Part shown: one piece after another, positions 22,248-34,457 of the stretch
Layout: every line of letters starts with the position of its first letter
Numbering within the stretch: position 1 is the first letter of the stretch
Origin: Primula veris
Taxonomy: Eukaryota; Streptophyta; Magnoliopsida; Ericales; Primulaceae
NCBI GenBank assembly: GCA_963682055.1
Contig: OY821740.1
Coordinates: forward strand, 14,780,814 to 14,844,813
Direction: 5' to 3'
Length of the DNA: 64,000 bases
The notes under the pieces: model-generated
What the model was told of the DNA's origin: nothing
The model's database searches: none
The model's input: the letters and a program-made list of their open reading frames with translations, nothing else
Program-made: the position numbers and the translations under genes

Positions 22248-24424
22248 AGGATACAATAATGTGCAGTTTGTTTTAAAAAAACACATCTCTGTGATGTTTT
22301 CTTTTCGTTGATTAATTAGTTTTCCTTTTTAGTTACAAAGCCTCGACAGGTGATGAATTTCAAGAAATCATGGCTTTCTGATAGGCTCAGTAGGAAGTTT
22401 ATAGGATTGTGCTTCTTTCTTACCTTTGATACATTACATTTATACTGCACAATTGTGTTTTAACTATCCTGGGAGTTTGTTTGAACTGTTTGTTTTAGCT
22501 TCAAAAGAACTAACAGCAAAGTATAATGGAAACGCCTTTAGAGATACCCTTTTTGTTACATCTCCTTTTTTCCTGCTTTTAGTTATTGTATGCGATGGAA
22601 TAGGCGCAAGTGTACTGTGTACATATGCCAAGTTTGATTTTGGAAATGTTCATTAACTTGTTAGTTGTAACAATATGTTGACAAATCTGTGTGTGGTTTT
22701 GCTAGTACTTCTTTTTGCTCAGATGGGATTCAGAATATAAGCCAAAGATTATTCTTTACTCGGCTTATATTTATGTTGAATAGAATTCTACTTAGAGAAA
22801 TCATGAAAATGGGCACCATGTCAACAATGTAATAAGTGCTGCGATTGGTATAAGTAACGCTGTGTTTGGGCCATCCGAACATTGTAATAAATTCTACTTA
22901 GATTTCTGCTACGGTGCTGCGATTGCCAAGTTTGATTTTGGAAATGTTCATTAACATATTAGTTGTAACACTATGTTATGTAACATGTTAGTTTATGTGA
23001 TCTACTTGTTGAAATCAAATTGGATATTAAAAAACATCAGTCGTTTTATCGTTCATGTTTTATTCCTTGGTTAAAACTCAATACCTATATGTAAAAAAAT
23101 TAAACAATCTTATACCCTCAAAACTAATGGAAAAATATAGCGTGTGAGCATGGAAAAATTGGTGTGTCTATCAATTTTTAGTTTCAGAGTCATAGTTATG
23201 ATAACAATTTGATGTGTGGAAGCACCGTTCACCTACAAATAAATACGGAATAACAAAATATATAAACTTGTTACTAATTATCAGATTAAGCCAAAACTTT
23301 AACTTGTATAGTATAATTAATATGTTAATAAAATGAATATATATACTCATATTGAATAACACAAGAAGAATGAAAGAAAAGAAAAGGAACCGGGCACTAT
23401 TGTATATACTCCTGTAATATTGTGCTTCAACGATCAATTTATTTGTACAAATCACAGGGATAAACAACACCATAGCACCAACCTTTTTTTTAAGATTAAG
23501 ATCATAGCACCAACTTGTTAATTCAATGTGGCATAGCTCGATAGCTTGAATATATGAATGTATGTATATATTATATGACATGCTACACATTAATTAAATT
23601 TCCAAAACTTTTTCAAAAAGTAAAATATTTTTTATGGTAAAAAAAACGTTTGTGTATATGTACAAGGTTCAAAAAAAAATTATTGCTCATAAAATAAAAT
23701 TGTAAGTAATGAATATTGAACCGATAACCAACAAGTTGAGATAATAACTACACAACCACTAGACTAATGTAACACAATGTATATTTACACCTATTTAATA
23801 TTTAATATTTGATATATTAATACATAATATATTTTTAAAAGAGTTCATGCCGTGTTGCCCATAAAAAAAATACCATAACATTTACCCGAGTTTCAAGCCT
23901 TACTCGACTTGGACCAGGGCCGTCCCTGATTGGATGCGATCACTATTGCCAATTAAATCCTTTATTCATTTCTATTTTAACGTTTCTTTTTTATTTGTAT
24001 ATATATACATGTATGACGTGTGAGAGTCATAGTTTGATGTATGTGTGACAAATAAAATTAAATGGGTATGATCTTAAAATAATGAGAATGAACTTATGTC
24101 AGAACCTTACAAAAATGAGTGGAAACTTTGAAAATTTGAGTATGAACTTGGAAAAAAAATGGGTACTACTTTGAAAATTTTGTGTATAAGTTAGGGAAAA
24201 AAAATGAAATTTATATATATATATATATATATACACATACACATATAAAGTATAAAGTGTGAAAAAAGTGATATGAGTATGAATTTTATATATATATTTC
24301 AGAAAAATGGGTATAAAGTAGTTTGAAAAAAATGGTATGATATCGGGAAAAAAAAGTAGTACGAAGTCTGGAAAAAAAGTATGACCTACGAAAATAATGC
24401 TATGAAATGTGACAAAATGCTTAT
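22248..24424. other. 3' flank of SEUSS-like A and intergenic DNA up to the hairpin-rich copia
   Basis: The first ~640 bases are the 3' UTR/flank and are conserved downstream of copy B. From about 23530 the sequence is the 5' end of duplication copy B. No gene is seen; a (TA)n run lies at about 24210-24231. Confidence 0.5.
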
Positions 24425-24622
24425 TGTTGTAATACACTATTAGCTAGGTATTTAAGGAGACAGAAGTAGAGAGAGGGGAGAACAGTATCATCTTTATTAA
24501 TGAATATGAATGAATGTAAAGTACAAGACCCTTATCACTCTTTATATAGATAGAGGGGTAGGGTTACAAGACCTACATGAACCAATAAAGTATAAGCCCA
24601 ATAGTCCAATTATCTTACAACA
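24425..24622 (-). repeat. 3' LTR (198 bp) of the hairpin-rich copia
   Basis: Near-identical to 31190-31387. The adjoining plus-strand CTCCCCCTTTGG (24623-24634) is the polypurine tract on the minus strand. Confidence 0.9.
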
Positions 24623-24705
24623 CTCCCCCTTTGGACGTCTTGAATTCTTCGTCTTCATGCAGTCGATCTGAGTCGAGTTCATTCGCAGTGCTAAACACAT
24701 AAAAA

Positions 24706-25114
24706 CCTTAGGGACGGAAAACCCAGTGTGGGACAAAACCGGTACCTAGGAGAAACTGTGTAGCCGAATGATATAGGCCGAAATATCATGTAAGTAACTA
24801 ACCACAAAACAGTGTGCCTCATCAAAACCTTGCCAGAGCAAACCCAATGGGAAAATCTCTGATCGAAGGAAAAAGAGTGCAACAGTGGTAGTAGTAGGGG
24901 ATCAACCACAAAACAGGTGCCTCATTAAAACCTTGCTAGAGTAAACCCAGTGGGAAAAACCTCTAGTCGAAGGACAAAAAAGTACACAGTGGTAAGAAGT
25001 ATACAACCGAATACTCCCCCTAATTTCGGCAATCTTAAGTGAGATATGATGGGAACGTGTCTCGCTAAAAACCTTGCCAAGGAAAACCCAGTGGGAAAAA
25101 ACCTTGGTCTAAGG
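24706..25114 (-). ncRNA. Four tandem copies of a three-tier stem-loop in the element's 3' region
   Basis: Copies at 24828-24869, 24931-24973 and 25072-25114, plus a degenerate one at 24706-24750. Each of the three clear copies has an outer CCTT/AAGG pair, a middle stem and an inner CCCA/TGGG pair. The middle stem is CAGAG/CTCTG, CTAGAG/CTCTAG and CCAAGG/CCTTGG respectively, so both sides changed together. This is sequence evidence for a conserved structure, presumably in the element RNA; the function (packaging, dimerisation, 3' processing) is unknown. Confidence 0.6.
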
Positions 25115-25599
25115 ACAAAAAGAGTACACGAGCATGCGACTGGATGCTCCCCCTCACTTGCACACGACAGGGTGCGAAGATTTCGACTAAGTAGTAATTA
25201 GTGCAATAAGCATTCACCTGGATGCTCCCCCTCACTTGCACACGACTGGGTGCAAAGATTTCATATTCCAAGAAAGAGTACGAGCATTCGACTGGATGCC
25301 TCATTTACTTACATACGACTGGATGCAAGAAAATCTAACGTGGAATAGAACGAGCATTCAACTGGATGCTCTTAAACTTCATTTGTGAAGATTAATTTCG
25401 GCGAGAAATGCTAAATAGCATAATGTAGTCATGTCTCTCTTGATCAATAACAACAAGTTGTCTTCTATGACAAGTGTTTTATCTGGATCGTGAGACAGAA
25501 CATATGTAATTCAAATATGACTAATACTAGCTCGAAGCCATATACACTCTCCAGTCGTCTCATAGAGCACGAATAGAACAGAGTGATTCACTTGGAGTC

Positions 25600-26020
25600 A
25601 TTCCAAGACCTCCAAGATGTCGCCTTATTCCTAATGGTAAAGACATACCATGTTAGGAATATCCCTTATGCGGGTCTGATAAGTAACCGGCATCGGTATA
25701 ACCGAAAAAGGGTTGCGTTAATTCGAGTACCGAAGGGGGTAGGTACACTCGATGACGCAAATGGGATAAACTAGCCCACTTCCAAAATTACCATAAGGTA
25801 AGGGAATGTGTCTTTAGTGCCATTTCGATGGCAGCGTGTTAGCGCGATGTTGTGTCGAGCTATACCATTCACAACAGACGAGATGTTCGTCCTAGCACAT
25901 TAGACCAAGTACAATGATGCGCTTATTGTACTTAATGAACATTATGGTTCAATATCTCTTCATCGTCTCATCAGGGACGGACTGGGTCTATATCAATGTC
26001 TAGTGATCGAACGATCATGG
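25600..26020 (-). pseudogene. Decayed reverse transcriptase / RNase H trace of the hairpin-rich copia
   Basis: On the minus strand DAGYLSDPHKG (25665-25694) matches the RNase H motif of copia elements. Upstream in the same direction, VRSLDIDIDP (about 25984-26019) matches the RT-RNase H linker. Stops and shifts interrupt everything between. The rest of pol is not recognisable by eye. Confidence 0.65.
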
Positions 26021-29000
26021 GAGAATCTGACGACTTAGCGTCATGATGACTAAAACGTCATAACACCTTCTGGGTGTAGTCTGAATCATGGACTTAGATT
26101 CAATCTTTACGGGACTCAATCATCAGGTTGAGTCACTACCGTGTCTTCCCAAGATCTTTCATCTCGAAGGCAAATCCAAAAATGGATCGCGTAATAGAAC
26201 ACGCAAGGGCATAATACTTGTTCAAGTATCCCAAGCTAATCAAGTACTCACTTAGGCGGTATACCACATCCGCTCGGATTATATTAATCCATATAGTGAA
26301 CGTCTCAGTCAATTGAGATCGTGTTCCGTGGTTAGGAACTACTTGATTAAAGCATATGAAGTCACACAGGGACCTTCATCTATATCTCTTTGTCTAAATC
26401 CCCATAGGGATAAAACCGTGACCACATTCATGGCTGCATACTCAGTTTTTCGGAAACTACTAAACTGGTAAAGTAGGGGACTGTTATAATGTCCATTACG
26501 AGAAAATTAACCATCTCGTAATCAATTCCAAGGTGTGAGAGAAGCCTTGCGCTACTAGGCGAGCATTCTACAATCTCATTATTCTCATCACTCTTCCTTA
26601 CGAATAACCAAATAAACGAACTCGTTTAACATTGGTGGTGTTAGAGCAACAGGTCCGAACACACTTTCGCTAAGGAGTCTACTTGGATTGCAAGTTTCCA
26701 TTAGTCCAGTCTATTCTACGTTGACTTCAGGCAACGGTACATGGTTCCCTGTCATAATTTGCTCATATTATCAGTCGTCACCGAATATATGAACAAGTAA
26801 TCAATGACAGTCTCGTTTCGCTTCAATATCGTCTAAGATATCATGATCGACAGATATTTTGAAATTCTTAGGATGAGGAGGAAATCACACATCTCCTTGA
26901 TCCTTTATAATCTCGTGCGACAAACGAGTTTCAGTTCATCACCTCTGGGGCTGAACGAATTAAGAACCGGTCAACTTCCTCATATATTAGGAAGGACGAT
27001 AGACTGACGGCCGACGGCAGCGTCATTTGCTTGGCGGGTTCGGCCAAAGCAACGTGTTACGACAGGAACACGGCGTCCGACAGGGACGTCTATCCTTGTA
27101 AGCATTTTGCAGCAGGTATAAATGATCTCGTGACATCTCATAAAGTCATTAAATGCGTCTGGCATTTAGTTAGACTTGAGGGAGTCTATGCACTTACTTA
27201 TCACTAAGTGCAGTTTTGGGGATCAAGCTAAGACTGAGTGGGTTATGCCATGTTACTTCACGTCGTTCCTTATCAACGGTAACGTGCAAATCTCCCCCTA
27301 ACGACAGGGAGAACAGTCTTAGCGATGTCACTTGCGCATATCATGCGGTAAAGAGATCGCTTGTCAAGGTTACTCTATCAAATGATAGGCAGGGGATTCA
27401 TAATCGACTTATGTCCCCTTCAGAGGTCCATATTTTGAATGCTAGAGCGGCTCAATCAAAATATTAATTAATCACTCTAAACACGCGTTAATATGAGACT
27501 TCTGGCTCATAACCAGTAACCAGCTGGTACGCATATGGTGTTTGAGTGTGTATGGGCCTCATAACGGACCAATGCAGCAAAATAGCATAACCCCACACGG
27601 AAATATAAATCTTGGTGCGCAAGACCAAGAAATGCGTGCAATTATTTGCAGTCGCATCATCAAACTTTCCGTGAGTCCATTTGGGTCTGAACATAATCGA
27701 CAGGATGTTCAATTTCAATTTCCAAACTCAGGGAATTCAAATCGAAATTTCGATTATTACTCTTCGGAATTATCAACTCGACTAGACTTTTCAGGATAAT
27801 CCGGATCATGAGCCATCAACTTAATGATAGGGCTAAAAGTTTGGAAAGTGCTGCATTTATGTGGACAACATTAAAATGTGACCATATTGTCGATGCATCA
27901 ACCATAACCATTTATATTTATGGTCCGTCTTATGGTTGGATAAGTCCACAATAACTCCTTCAATTCTTTACAAGAATTCTACGAGTTCATTTCGTGATCT
28001 TTACACATACTAGTCTTTCAAAGTGAGCATTAATGCATGAATTTCGGATTAATCGCGAAATATATTCTCAGAGAGAATCCAAATGCGATGCGATTATAAA
28101 TCAAGCATCGTCTTTTGACCCGGGAATATCTTATCCGGTCAATGCCACAATATCAAAATGCTCTTATCAATCGACGACAGGCGAATGATAGTACAGACAA
28201 TCATGTCTTAGCATCTAAATCATTTATCATTTCGACGACATGCGAAATGATAAGGTAACTTTAAATACTTTAAAGAATGTGGTAGCAACCACTTGAAAGA
28301 CATTTCAACTCCTCTAAAATACGCTTTTGGTCGTATTGAATGGAGACTACGTAAAGAAATTTCAATTCTTTCATGAGCTATTACCAGGTAACACTGGTTT
28401 TCTCGAATATTTTATAACTCAACAAGGTACGACAGGACCTATAGGAGTATAACGCCTCATATTTGACAAATCAATTTGGCTTTACCAAAGATTTCGATTT
28501 GGAACGACAGGTTCAGAATCGTTGTCACTGAGTACACTTTTAGGCAAGTAGTTGATGAAATTATGTGGTACACTGTTACCCACTATTTCCAGAAAACCAA
28601 CTACACCACAAGTATTGCCTAAATTTTCATAATTTAAAGTTTGGTCACATTTGTCAAAAGAATTTGCTCAAAAAACACTTTAAATTATTTCGAGAAATTT
28701 CGTAAACAGGCAAACCATAATCCAAAAATATGGTCCAAATGGAAAAATAATAATCCAAATGGAAAACATAATCCAGATGAGCGAAAAAATGGCTCAATGA
28801 TTTATCAAAATCAATAAAGAAAGGTATCAAACTCATTTGAGCCACAAAATCGGGGGTCTCAATAGTTTCCTTTCAATTAACTTTAACCATATTAGCATTG
28901 GTTTTTCCACCTTTATAATAGTTGTGAACTATTTAAGGAGTAACCGTGCATGACCTTTGTCTTTATAGCATAGAGTTGGCTCATTGAGCATTATCTCTTG

Positions 29001-29074
29001 CTTTGTGACAACGGGCCATATTGTTCCTTTCAATTACTGTCTTGAAGCCACAGGTTTTCGATTTTGACGATTGT

Positions 29075-29480
29075 CTAAAATCTCGCTTGGCTAGGCAATT
29101 CATCGGGATTGCGACAGTTCGAGACAAATAACACTTGTCTCGATTCTCGATTCGTGGAAAAAAAATGTACACGAAGAGCATTAATACAAGGCAAACAATT
29201 CGCCATTGACCCAATAGGATTAAAACTACTCACCGGGGTAATTTTCTTATCAAATAACACATGGGCGATAAAGGAACATGGTGAATATAAATTCACGATA
29301 CTACTTATGGAATACGATTTCCAAGCTTGTATTTTGGTGAAGGATTGCTCCAATATGTCAATTTCAGACATTTGTTCACCATAGACGTCATCACGTCTCA
29401 AATGTGGCGGCGGAATAAAATCAACGCCTTAGCATTCATCATGAGGGTAACAAAAAACTCGTGTTCTACTCATAAAAGAT
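29075..29480 (-). pseudogene. Decayed gag trace of the hairpin-rich copia
   Basis: Minus-strand fragments AKALILFRRHI and GEQMSEIDILEQSFTK resemble the Gag motifs of copia elements (AKA-hydrophobic-HH region; DEDMLEKT region). They lie in broken frames separated by stops, close to the 5' end of the element as expected for gag. Weak but positionally consistent. Confidence 0.45.
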
Positions 29481-31177
29481 GGCATCCAAAAAAAAATGGG
29501 GTATCACATTTTCACACATCAGGGTGAGTAACATGTGGTGACGGATTAAAATAAACGTTTAAACGGTCATTTCGCAAGTATGTTTTTACGATTTTTCTCA
29601 TCATAGATGGCATCCAACATGTGTTGGGAGTTCTGGATTATTTATCATATAAAACGACTGGTTTATATGTTTATGGTTTGCACAAGCACAAACTTTTTTT
29701 CGAAACGACATGTTCGAAAACATTAGTTTTGCTTCTCATGTGAATCGGTTTTCATTGATCGAACGACGGGTCGATACTGAAACAACAATTCGGCGAAACA
29801 TACATCACTATATAAACACACTCGGGGAAATTATTATTTAGTCAACCCCTTTCGGTAGCTCTACTTGAAAAAGGACCAGGAAAGACGGTGAGGGTGGAGG
29901 GCACGAATGCCACTTAAAACCCGACCTCATTAGGATATCGACTTCCGCCTATATCTTTCCTAGACATCGTATCCAAATAGGTGAGCCTATTTAGGGAAGA
30001 TTCATAATTTTTCCAACTTAAATGTGAATATATATGATTTTCGCATTTTATATATGGCAATAATATTAACAGCATAGAGAATATCTATCTAGATTAACCA
30101 CAATATATAAACAGGCAGTAAATATATTTTAGGATCTATCTAATCATGCAGTAGATTTGGTGTTATAAACAAATCAATTTAAGATTATCAATCAATCTAT
30201 AAAGATTCTAACATATCAAATCAAATCAATTTAAAATTATCAATCAGATCTAATCCAATAATTTACTGGCATATGTGATGTTTATATATATGATAATATC
30301 AAAATATATGATTATGCTAACAAGATATCAATCAATTATCTATGTTTATCGCCATATTAATAATTCTATACATGGTAGTTTTAACATGCAAGCAAACAAT
30401 ATATTTTTAATTACCAATCAATTCTATATATGGTAAAAAAATATTTTAACATGCAAAGTGGTTAAATTTACATGGAAACATATCAATTTATTCAATTAAC
30501 ATGCAATTTTTATTCGCTTGCCTTTTAATAAATATATATATGCATGTGGGTGAATATTTAGACCGAATATTGACTTTTATAACACATATATACTGTTTTT
30601 ATACATGTAATATACTACAGGGACTATCCGTGTAATTTCAGCAAACTATATATCTATTTACAGCATTATTACTGCTTCAGTCCATAATTTCAGACAAGTT
30701 TCAGTTTAGTCCTTGAGTAATTTCCAGAATAGTTTACAGCTTTCAAAGAATTACAAATCAGTACATACGTTTCAGTTTGTTGCAGATTTAATCCGACAGA
30801 TTAATACATGTTTTACAATTACATGATTTGGGTTATTTTGTATGATATTATCAACAAATATGATTTTATAATCAACAATATGTGTGTTACGATCATATAT
30901 AGTTATCCATACAAGTAACAAACCTTAATACACATGGATTATATACTACGGGATATTTATCATGTTTTAGTTATCCATAAAATAATACGTGCGATCACAT
31001 ATATGGAATAAATTAAGTTTTGAATTCGGTACCTTACGCACGGTATGTTGATGAAGGTCGATATAGCAAAACCCTAAAAATCCGGATAAACCTCAAGGTT
31101 TATAAATACCCAATATCCGTCCGTTTACCAAAAATCTCCAATATCCGTGAGCGTATATCCTATTTTTCGCGAGCATC

Positions 31178-31189
31178 GTGCTGATAACG
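31178..31189 (-). promoter_or_regulatory. Primer-binding-like site of the hairpin-rich copia
   Basis: CGTTATCAGCAC on the minus strand directly follows the 5' LTR. It resembles the Met-tRNA type PBS (GTATCAGAGC) imperfectly. The identical word follows the LTR of the second copy at 61370. Confidence 0.55.
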
Positions 31190-31387
31190 TGTTGTAATAC
31201 ACTATTAGCTAGGTATTTAAGGAGACAGAAGTAGAGAGAGGGGAGAACAGTATCGTCTTTATTAATGAATATGAATGAATGTAAAGTACAAAACCCTTAT
31301 CTCTCTTTATATAGATAGAGGGGTAGGGTTACAAGACCTACATGAACCAATAAAGTATAAGCCCAATAGTCCAATTATCTTACAACA
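31190..31387 (-). repeat. 5' LTR (198 bp) of the hairpin-rich copia
   Basis: Partner of 24425-24622; followed by target duplication CTTAT at 31388-31392. Confidence 0.9.
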
Positions 31388-32289
31388 CTTATGAATTCTT
31401 AACCTGCTTTTTGATGAAAATAATCGTTTTCAGGTTAAAAAAAAAGTGTTTTTCCTGTTAAAAACCCGACTTTTGGTGAAAAAATTGATTTTCAACGAAA
31501 AAGTATATGTTTTTGAGAAAGTTTATTGTCAAATTCAACAATTTATCACCGGAAAATGGCAAATTGCCATTTTTATTAAGGTTTTAGAAAGAGAAAACAA
31601 ACAGTGTTTTATTTCTGTTAAAAAGAAAATACAGTTAGTTACAAATATTTGTAACAGAGCGAATAGCTGTCATCTCCTAACTGTACAGCTACAAGTTTGA
31701 TAGTTTGTAGAAATAGTCCTATGAGTAGAGAAAGTAACAAATAAACTACCAAAGTATATACAAATCAGTCCATAAACATAATAAAGTTACAATATTATTC
31801 ATTCTCCTTTAAAAAATTTGAATTTTTTGGGGATTTATTTTTTATTTTTAGTATAATCTTGTTTCGATCCATGTCGTTGTGTCCGACCCCCAACGTCATG
31901 TACACTAGAGCAGTAATTGTTTTGTCGAGTGTTCGTGTAACATAGTGACATACCCTTAAGAATAGCAGTGATGTGAAATCAACTCAATAGAGTTAATAAT
32001 ATTAGATTGTAGAAAAAGAAAAAAGAAAAAAAATTACAAATTTCTCTGTTAGTAGTATATATAAATTACAAATTTCTCTGTTAGTAGTATATATGATGAA
32101 GCTAACAAGAACGTAGTAAGAAAAGGACTAAATATACGAACTTATAATATATGGTGACTATTGAAAACAATATACAAATTACGGGACCTTCTATTTCAGC
32201 TCCCATAAATAAACACACTGAAACTCTTCCTAACGGAATAACTGAATAACTGCTTTACAAAAGGCCTATATATAAAAATAATAATTAAG

Positions 32290-32298
32290 TATATATAA
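32290..32298 (+). promoter_or_regulatory. Probable TATA box of SEUSS-like B
   Basis: TATATATAA about 110 bases before the leader-exon donor at 32402, matching the position in copy A. The hairpin-rich copia ends about 900 bp upstream. Confidence 0.4.
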
Positions 32299-32401
32299 AC
32301 TAGTTGAAAATAAATAGAAACAGTTTAGTAGAAAAGTTTCATTGTTGGCTTTCAAATCTTGCCAACAATAACCTTTCAATTTCTTTTTCTAGTAAGTTTG
32401 T

Positions 32402-34403
32402 ACTCTCAGTATTCATTTCTCTTGTTTACGATATACTAAGGCTAATTTTTGACTCAATTTACTTTTCTTGGTTTCTTATTCCCCAGTTTACACTATATTC
32501 TCTATTCTTATGTCGTTACATTTTTTTATTATCAGTTCTGTTGTTCTTTTTAAAAATAATTTAAATTCCGTGGTTTCGGTTTCGTAGTTTGATTATATGC
32601 TGAATTTAAGTATCAGCTCAACATTTGTAAGCTTCTGGTAATGGTTTTGAGAAACTAAACTTATTGTGTTTGTTTCTTGAGTGCTCTTTTTATTATATAC
32701 CTTTTTTTGAACTTGATTATTTAACACTACGTACCCAGTTTTGTTGTTTGGCTACTTTTTTGCGGCTTCGTACTGCTTTCTTATTGTGCCTGGAAAATAT
32801 CAAGATTACGACATTGTAGGCTAGTAGCTAACAACATTGTAGAAAATTGTATTGCTATAATAATATGTATGTGGAGGATGAATCTAGCGTCGTTGTAATA
32901 TTGCTTTGGTTATCAAATTCTTAATTTCCAAGAAAACTATGTATATGATTTCACTTATAACAACCAGGACAAATTTAATTGCTTGTTTCGTTTCAGACTA
33001 CACAAGATTTGTTTTACAATTTCACCTAATATGATTTTAACCCTCCATAGCCTTTTTTTATGTTTTTATGTCGATTTTACTTATCTAGTATAGCAACTTG
33101 TATTGTTGTACAATTAACTGTCTTTTCCTTCTTAAATTTTAATCTGGTGGATTTTCTAATAATTATTTTGACGTTGGAGCTTTTGATTCTTCACATAAGT
33201 TTCTGTCGCTCTGAAAGTAATAGTTTCTGCAGATTTTCAAATTTCAGTTAGAATTCTTGAATCGAGTACTTTTTTTCTCTTTCAACAATATAACTACTTT
33301 ATAATGTCCGTAAAGAAAGTATTAAGTTAACGTAGTTGCTATCTGTTTGGCAGAAACTCATGTATACTATCTATTCAGTATTCATTTATCTTGTTTACAC
33401 TATCTATTTATGGCCCAATTTACTTTTTTTGGTTTGTTATTTCTCAATTTACACTCTATTCTCTATACTTATGTCGTCGTATTTAGTATCATCGGTTTTT
33501 TTTTTAAGAATAATTTAAATTCCGTGGTTTTGATTCTGTAGTTTGATTATTTGCTGAATTTACGTATCAGGTCAACATTTGTAAGCTTCTTGTAATGGTT
33601 TTGAGAAATTATAACTTATTGCTTTTGTTTCTTGAGTGCTCTTTTTATTATATACCCTTTCTTGAACGTGGTTATTTAACACAAAATACATACCCAGTTT
33701 TGTTGTTTGGCTGTTTTTATATGGCCTCATAAATCGTAATACTGATTCCTTATTGTGCCTGAAAAGTATCATGATAATGAAATTGTATGCTAGTAGCTAA
33801 CAATATTGTAGAAAATTGTATTGCTATTATTAATATGAGTGTTTGGAGGATGAATCTAGTGTCATCGTCATAATGTTTCGGTTATCAAATTCATAATTTC
33901 GAGGAAATTATGTATGGAATTTCGCTTAAATTTATGAGTTGTCAGTTCAAAGATTGCCCCTTTTTTCTCACAACCAGGACAAATTTAGTATTCTTATGGA
34001 AAAAGCCAGTTGCTTGTTTCGTTTCAAACTACACAAAATTTATTTTACATTTTAACCTAATATGTTTTTAAACCTCCATAGTATTTTCTATGTTTTCATG
34101 CCAATTTTACTTATCTAGTATAGCAACTTGTACTGTTGTACAGTGAACTGTCTTTTCGTTCTAAAATTTTAATCTGTTGGTTTTCCTAAGAATTATTTGA
34201 CGTTGAAGCTTTTGATTCTTCAAATAAGTGTCTATTTCTCTGGAAATTTGGTTTACTTTGTAAAAGTTATAATTTTTTTGCAGATTTTCAAATTTCAGTT
34301 GCAATTCTTGAATCGATTACTTTTTGCTCTTTCAACAATAAAACTGCTATATAATTTCCATATAGAAAGTATTAAGTTCACGTAGTTGCTATTTGTATTG
34401 CAG
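32402..34403 (+). repeat. 5' leader intron of SEUSS-like B, two ~1-kb tandem units
   Basis: Units 32402-33353 and 33354-34403 correspond to the two units of copy A, each ending in a CAG acceptor followed by AAACTC. Intron retention of both acceptors in A and B shows the internal duplication came first. Confidence 0.7.
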
Positions 34404-34457
34404 AAACTCGTGTTTTGTAAATATTGGCAAAATCTATAGATTTATATTTGCATAAAC

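Larger units (their letters stand above)
8350..22885 (+). repeat. Tandem segmental duplication, copy A
   Basis: Sequence from about 8350 to 22885 recurs in the same orientation at about 23530-47015. The match covers the upstream region, leader intron, all ten coding exons, introns and 3' flank of the SEUSS-like gene. Retroelements and MITEs explain most length differences. Boundaries are approximate, set where similarity fades by eye. Confidence 0.85.
25130..29775 (-). repeat. Dispersed short hairpins with an ACGACNGG-type loop
   Basis: At least fifteen inverted repeats have unrelated stems but loops of the form ACGACAGG, ACGACTGG, ACGACATG, ACGACGGG or close variants. Examples (full span): 25130-25149, 25160-25175, 25236-25255, 26113-26134, 26719-26736, 27053-27072, 27074-27088, 27492-27511, 28165-28190, 28224-28253 (11-bp stem), 28425-28440, 28502-28514, 29646-29669, 29697-29720 and 29758-29775. 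Many further perfect stems with other loops lie between them. Confidence 0.8.
24425..31387 (-). mobile_element. Decayed, hairpin-rich Ty1-copia derivative with intact LTRs
   Basis: Two 198-bp LTRs (24425-24622 and 31190-31387, TGTTG...CAACA) with only a few differences, flanked by the target duplication CTTAT (24420-24424 and 31388-31392). The minus-strand orientation follows from a primer-binding-like site next to the right LTR and a purine tract next to the left one. The ~6.6-kb interior has no long ORF, only decayed gag and RT/RNase H traces on the minus strand. It is packed with short perfect inverted repeats. A second member of the family begins at 61292 on the plus strand. Confidence 0.9.

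Noticed and set aside
29075..29401. 108-aa minus-strand ORF as a real gene
   Set aside because: It lies inside the decayed gag of the hairpin-rich copia and shows only fragmentary Gag resemblance.
25130..29775. CRISPR-like array
   Set aside because: The conserved 8-nt words are hairpin loops with irregular spacing and no constant repeat/spacer lengths, in a plant retroelement.
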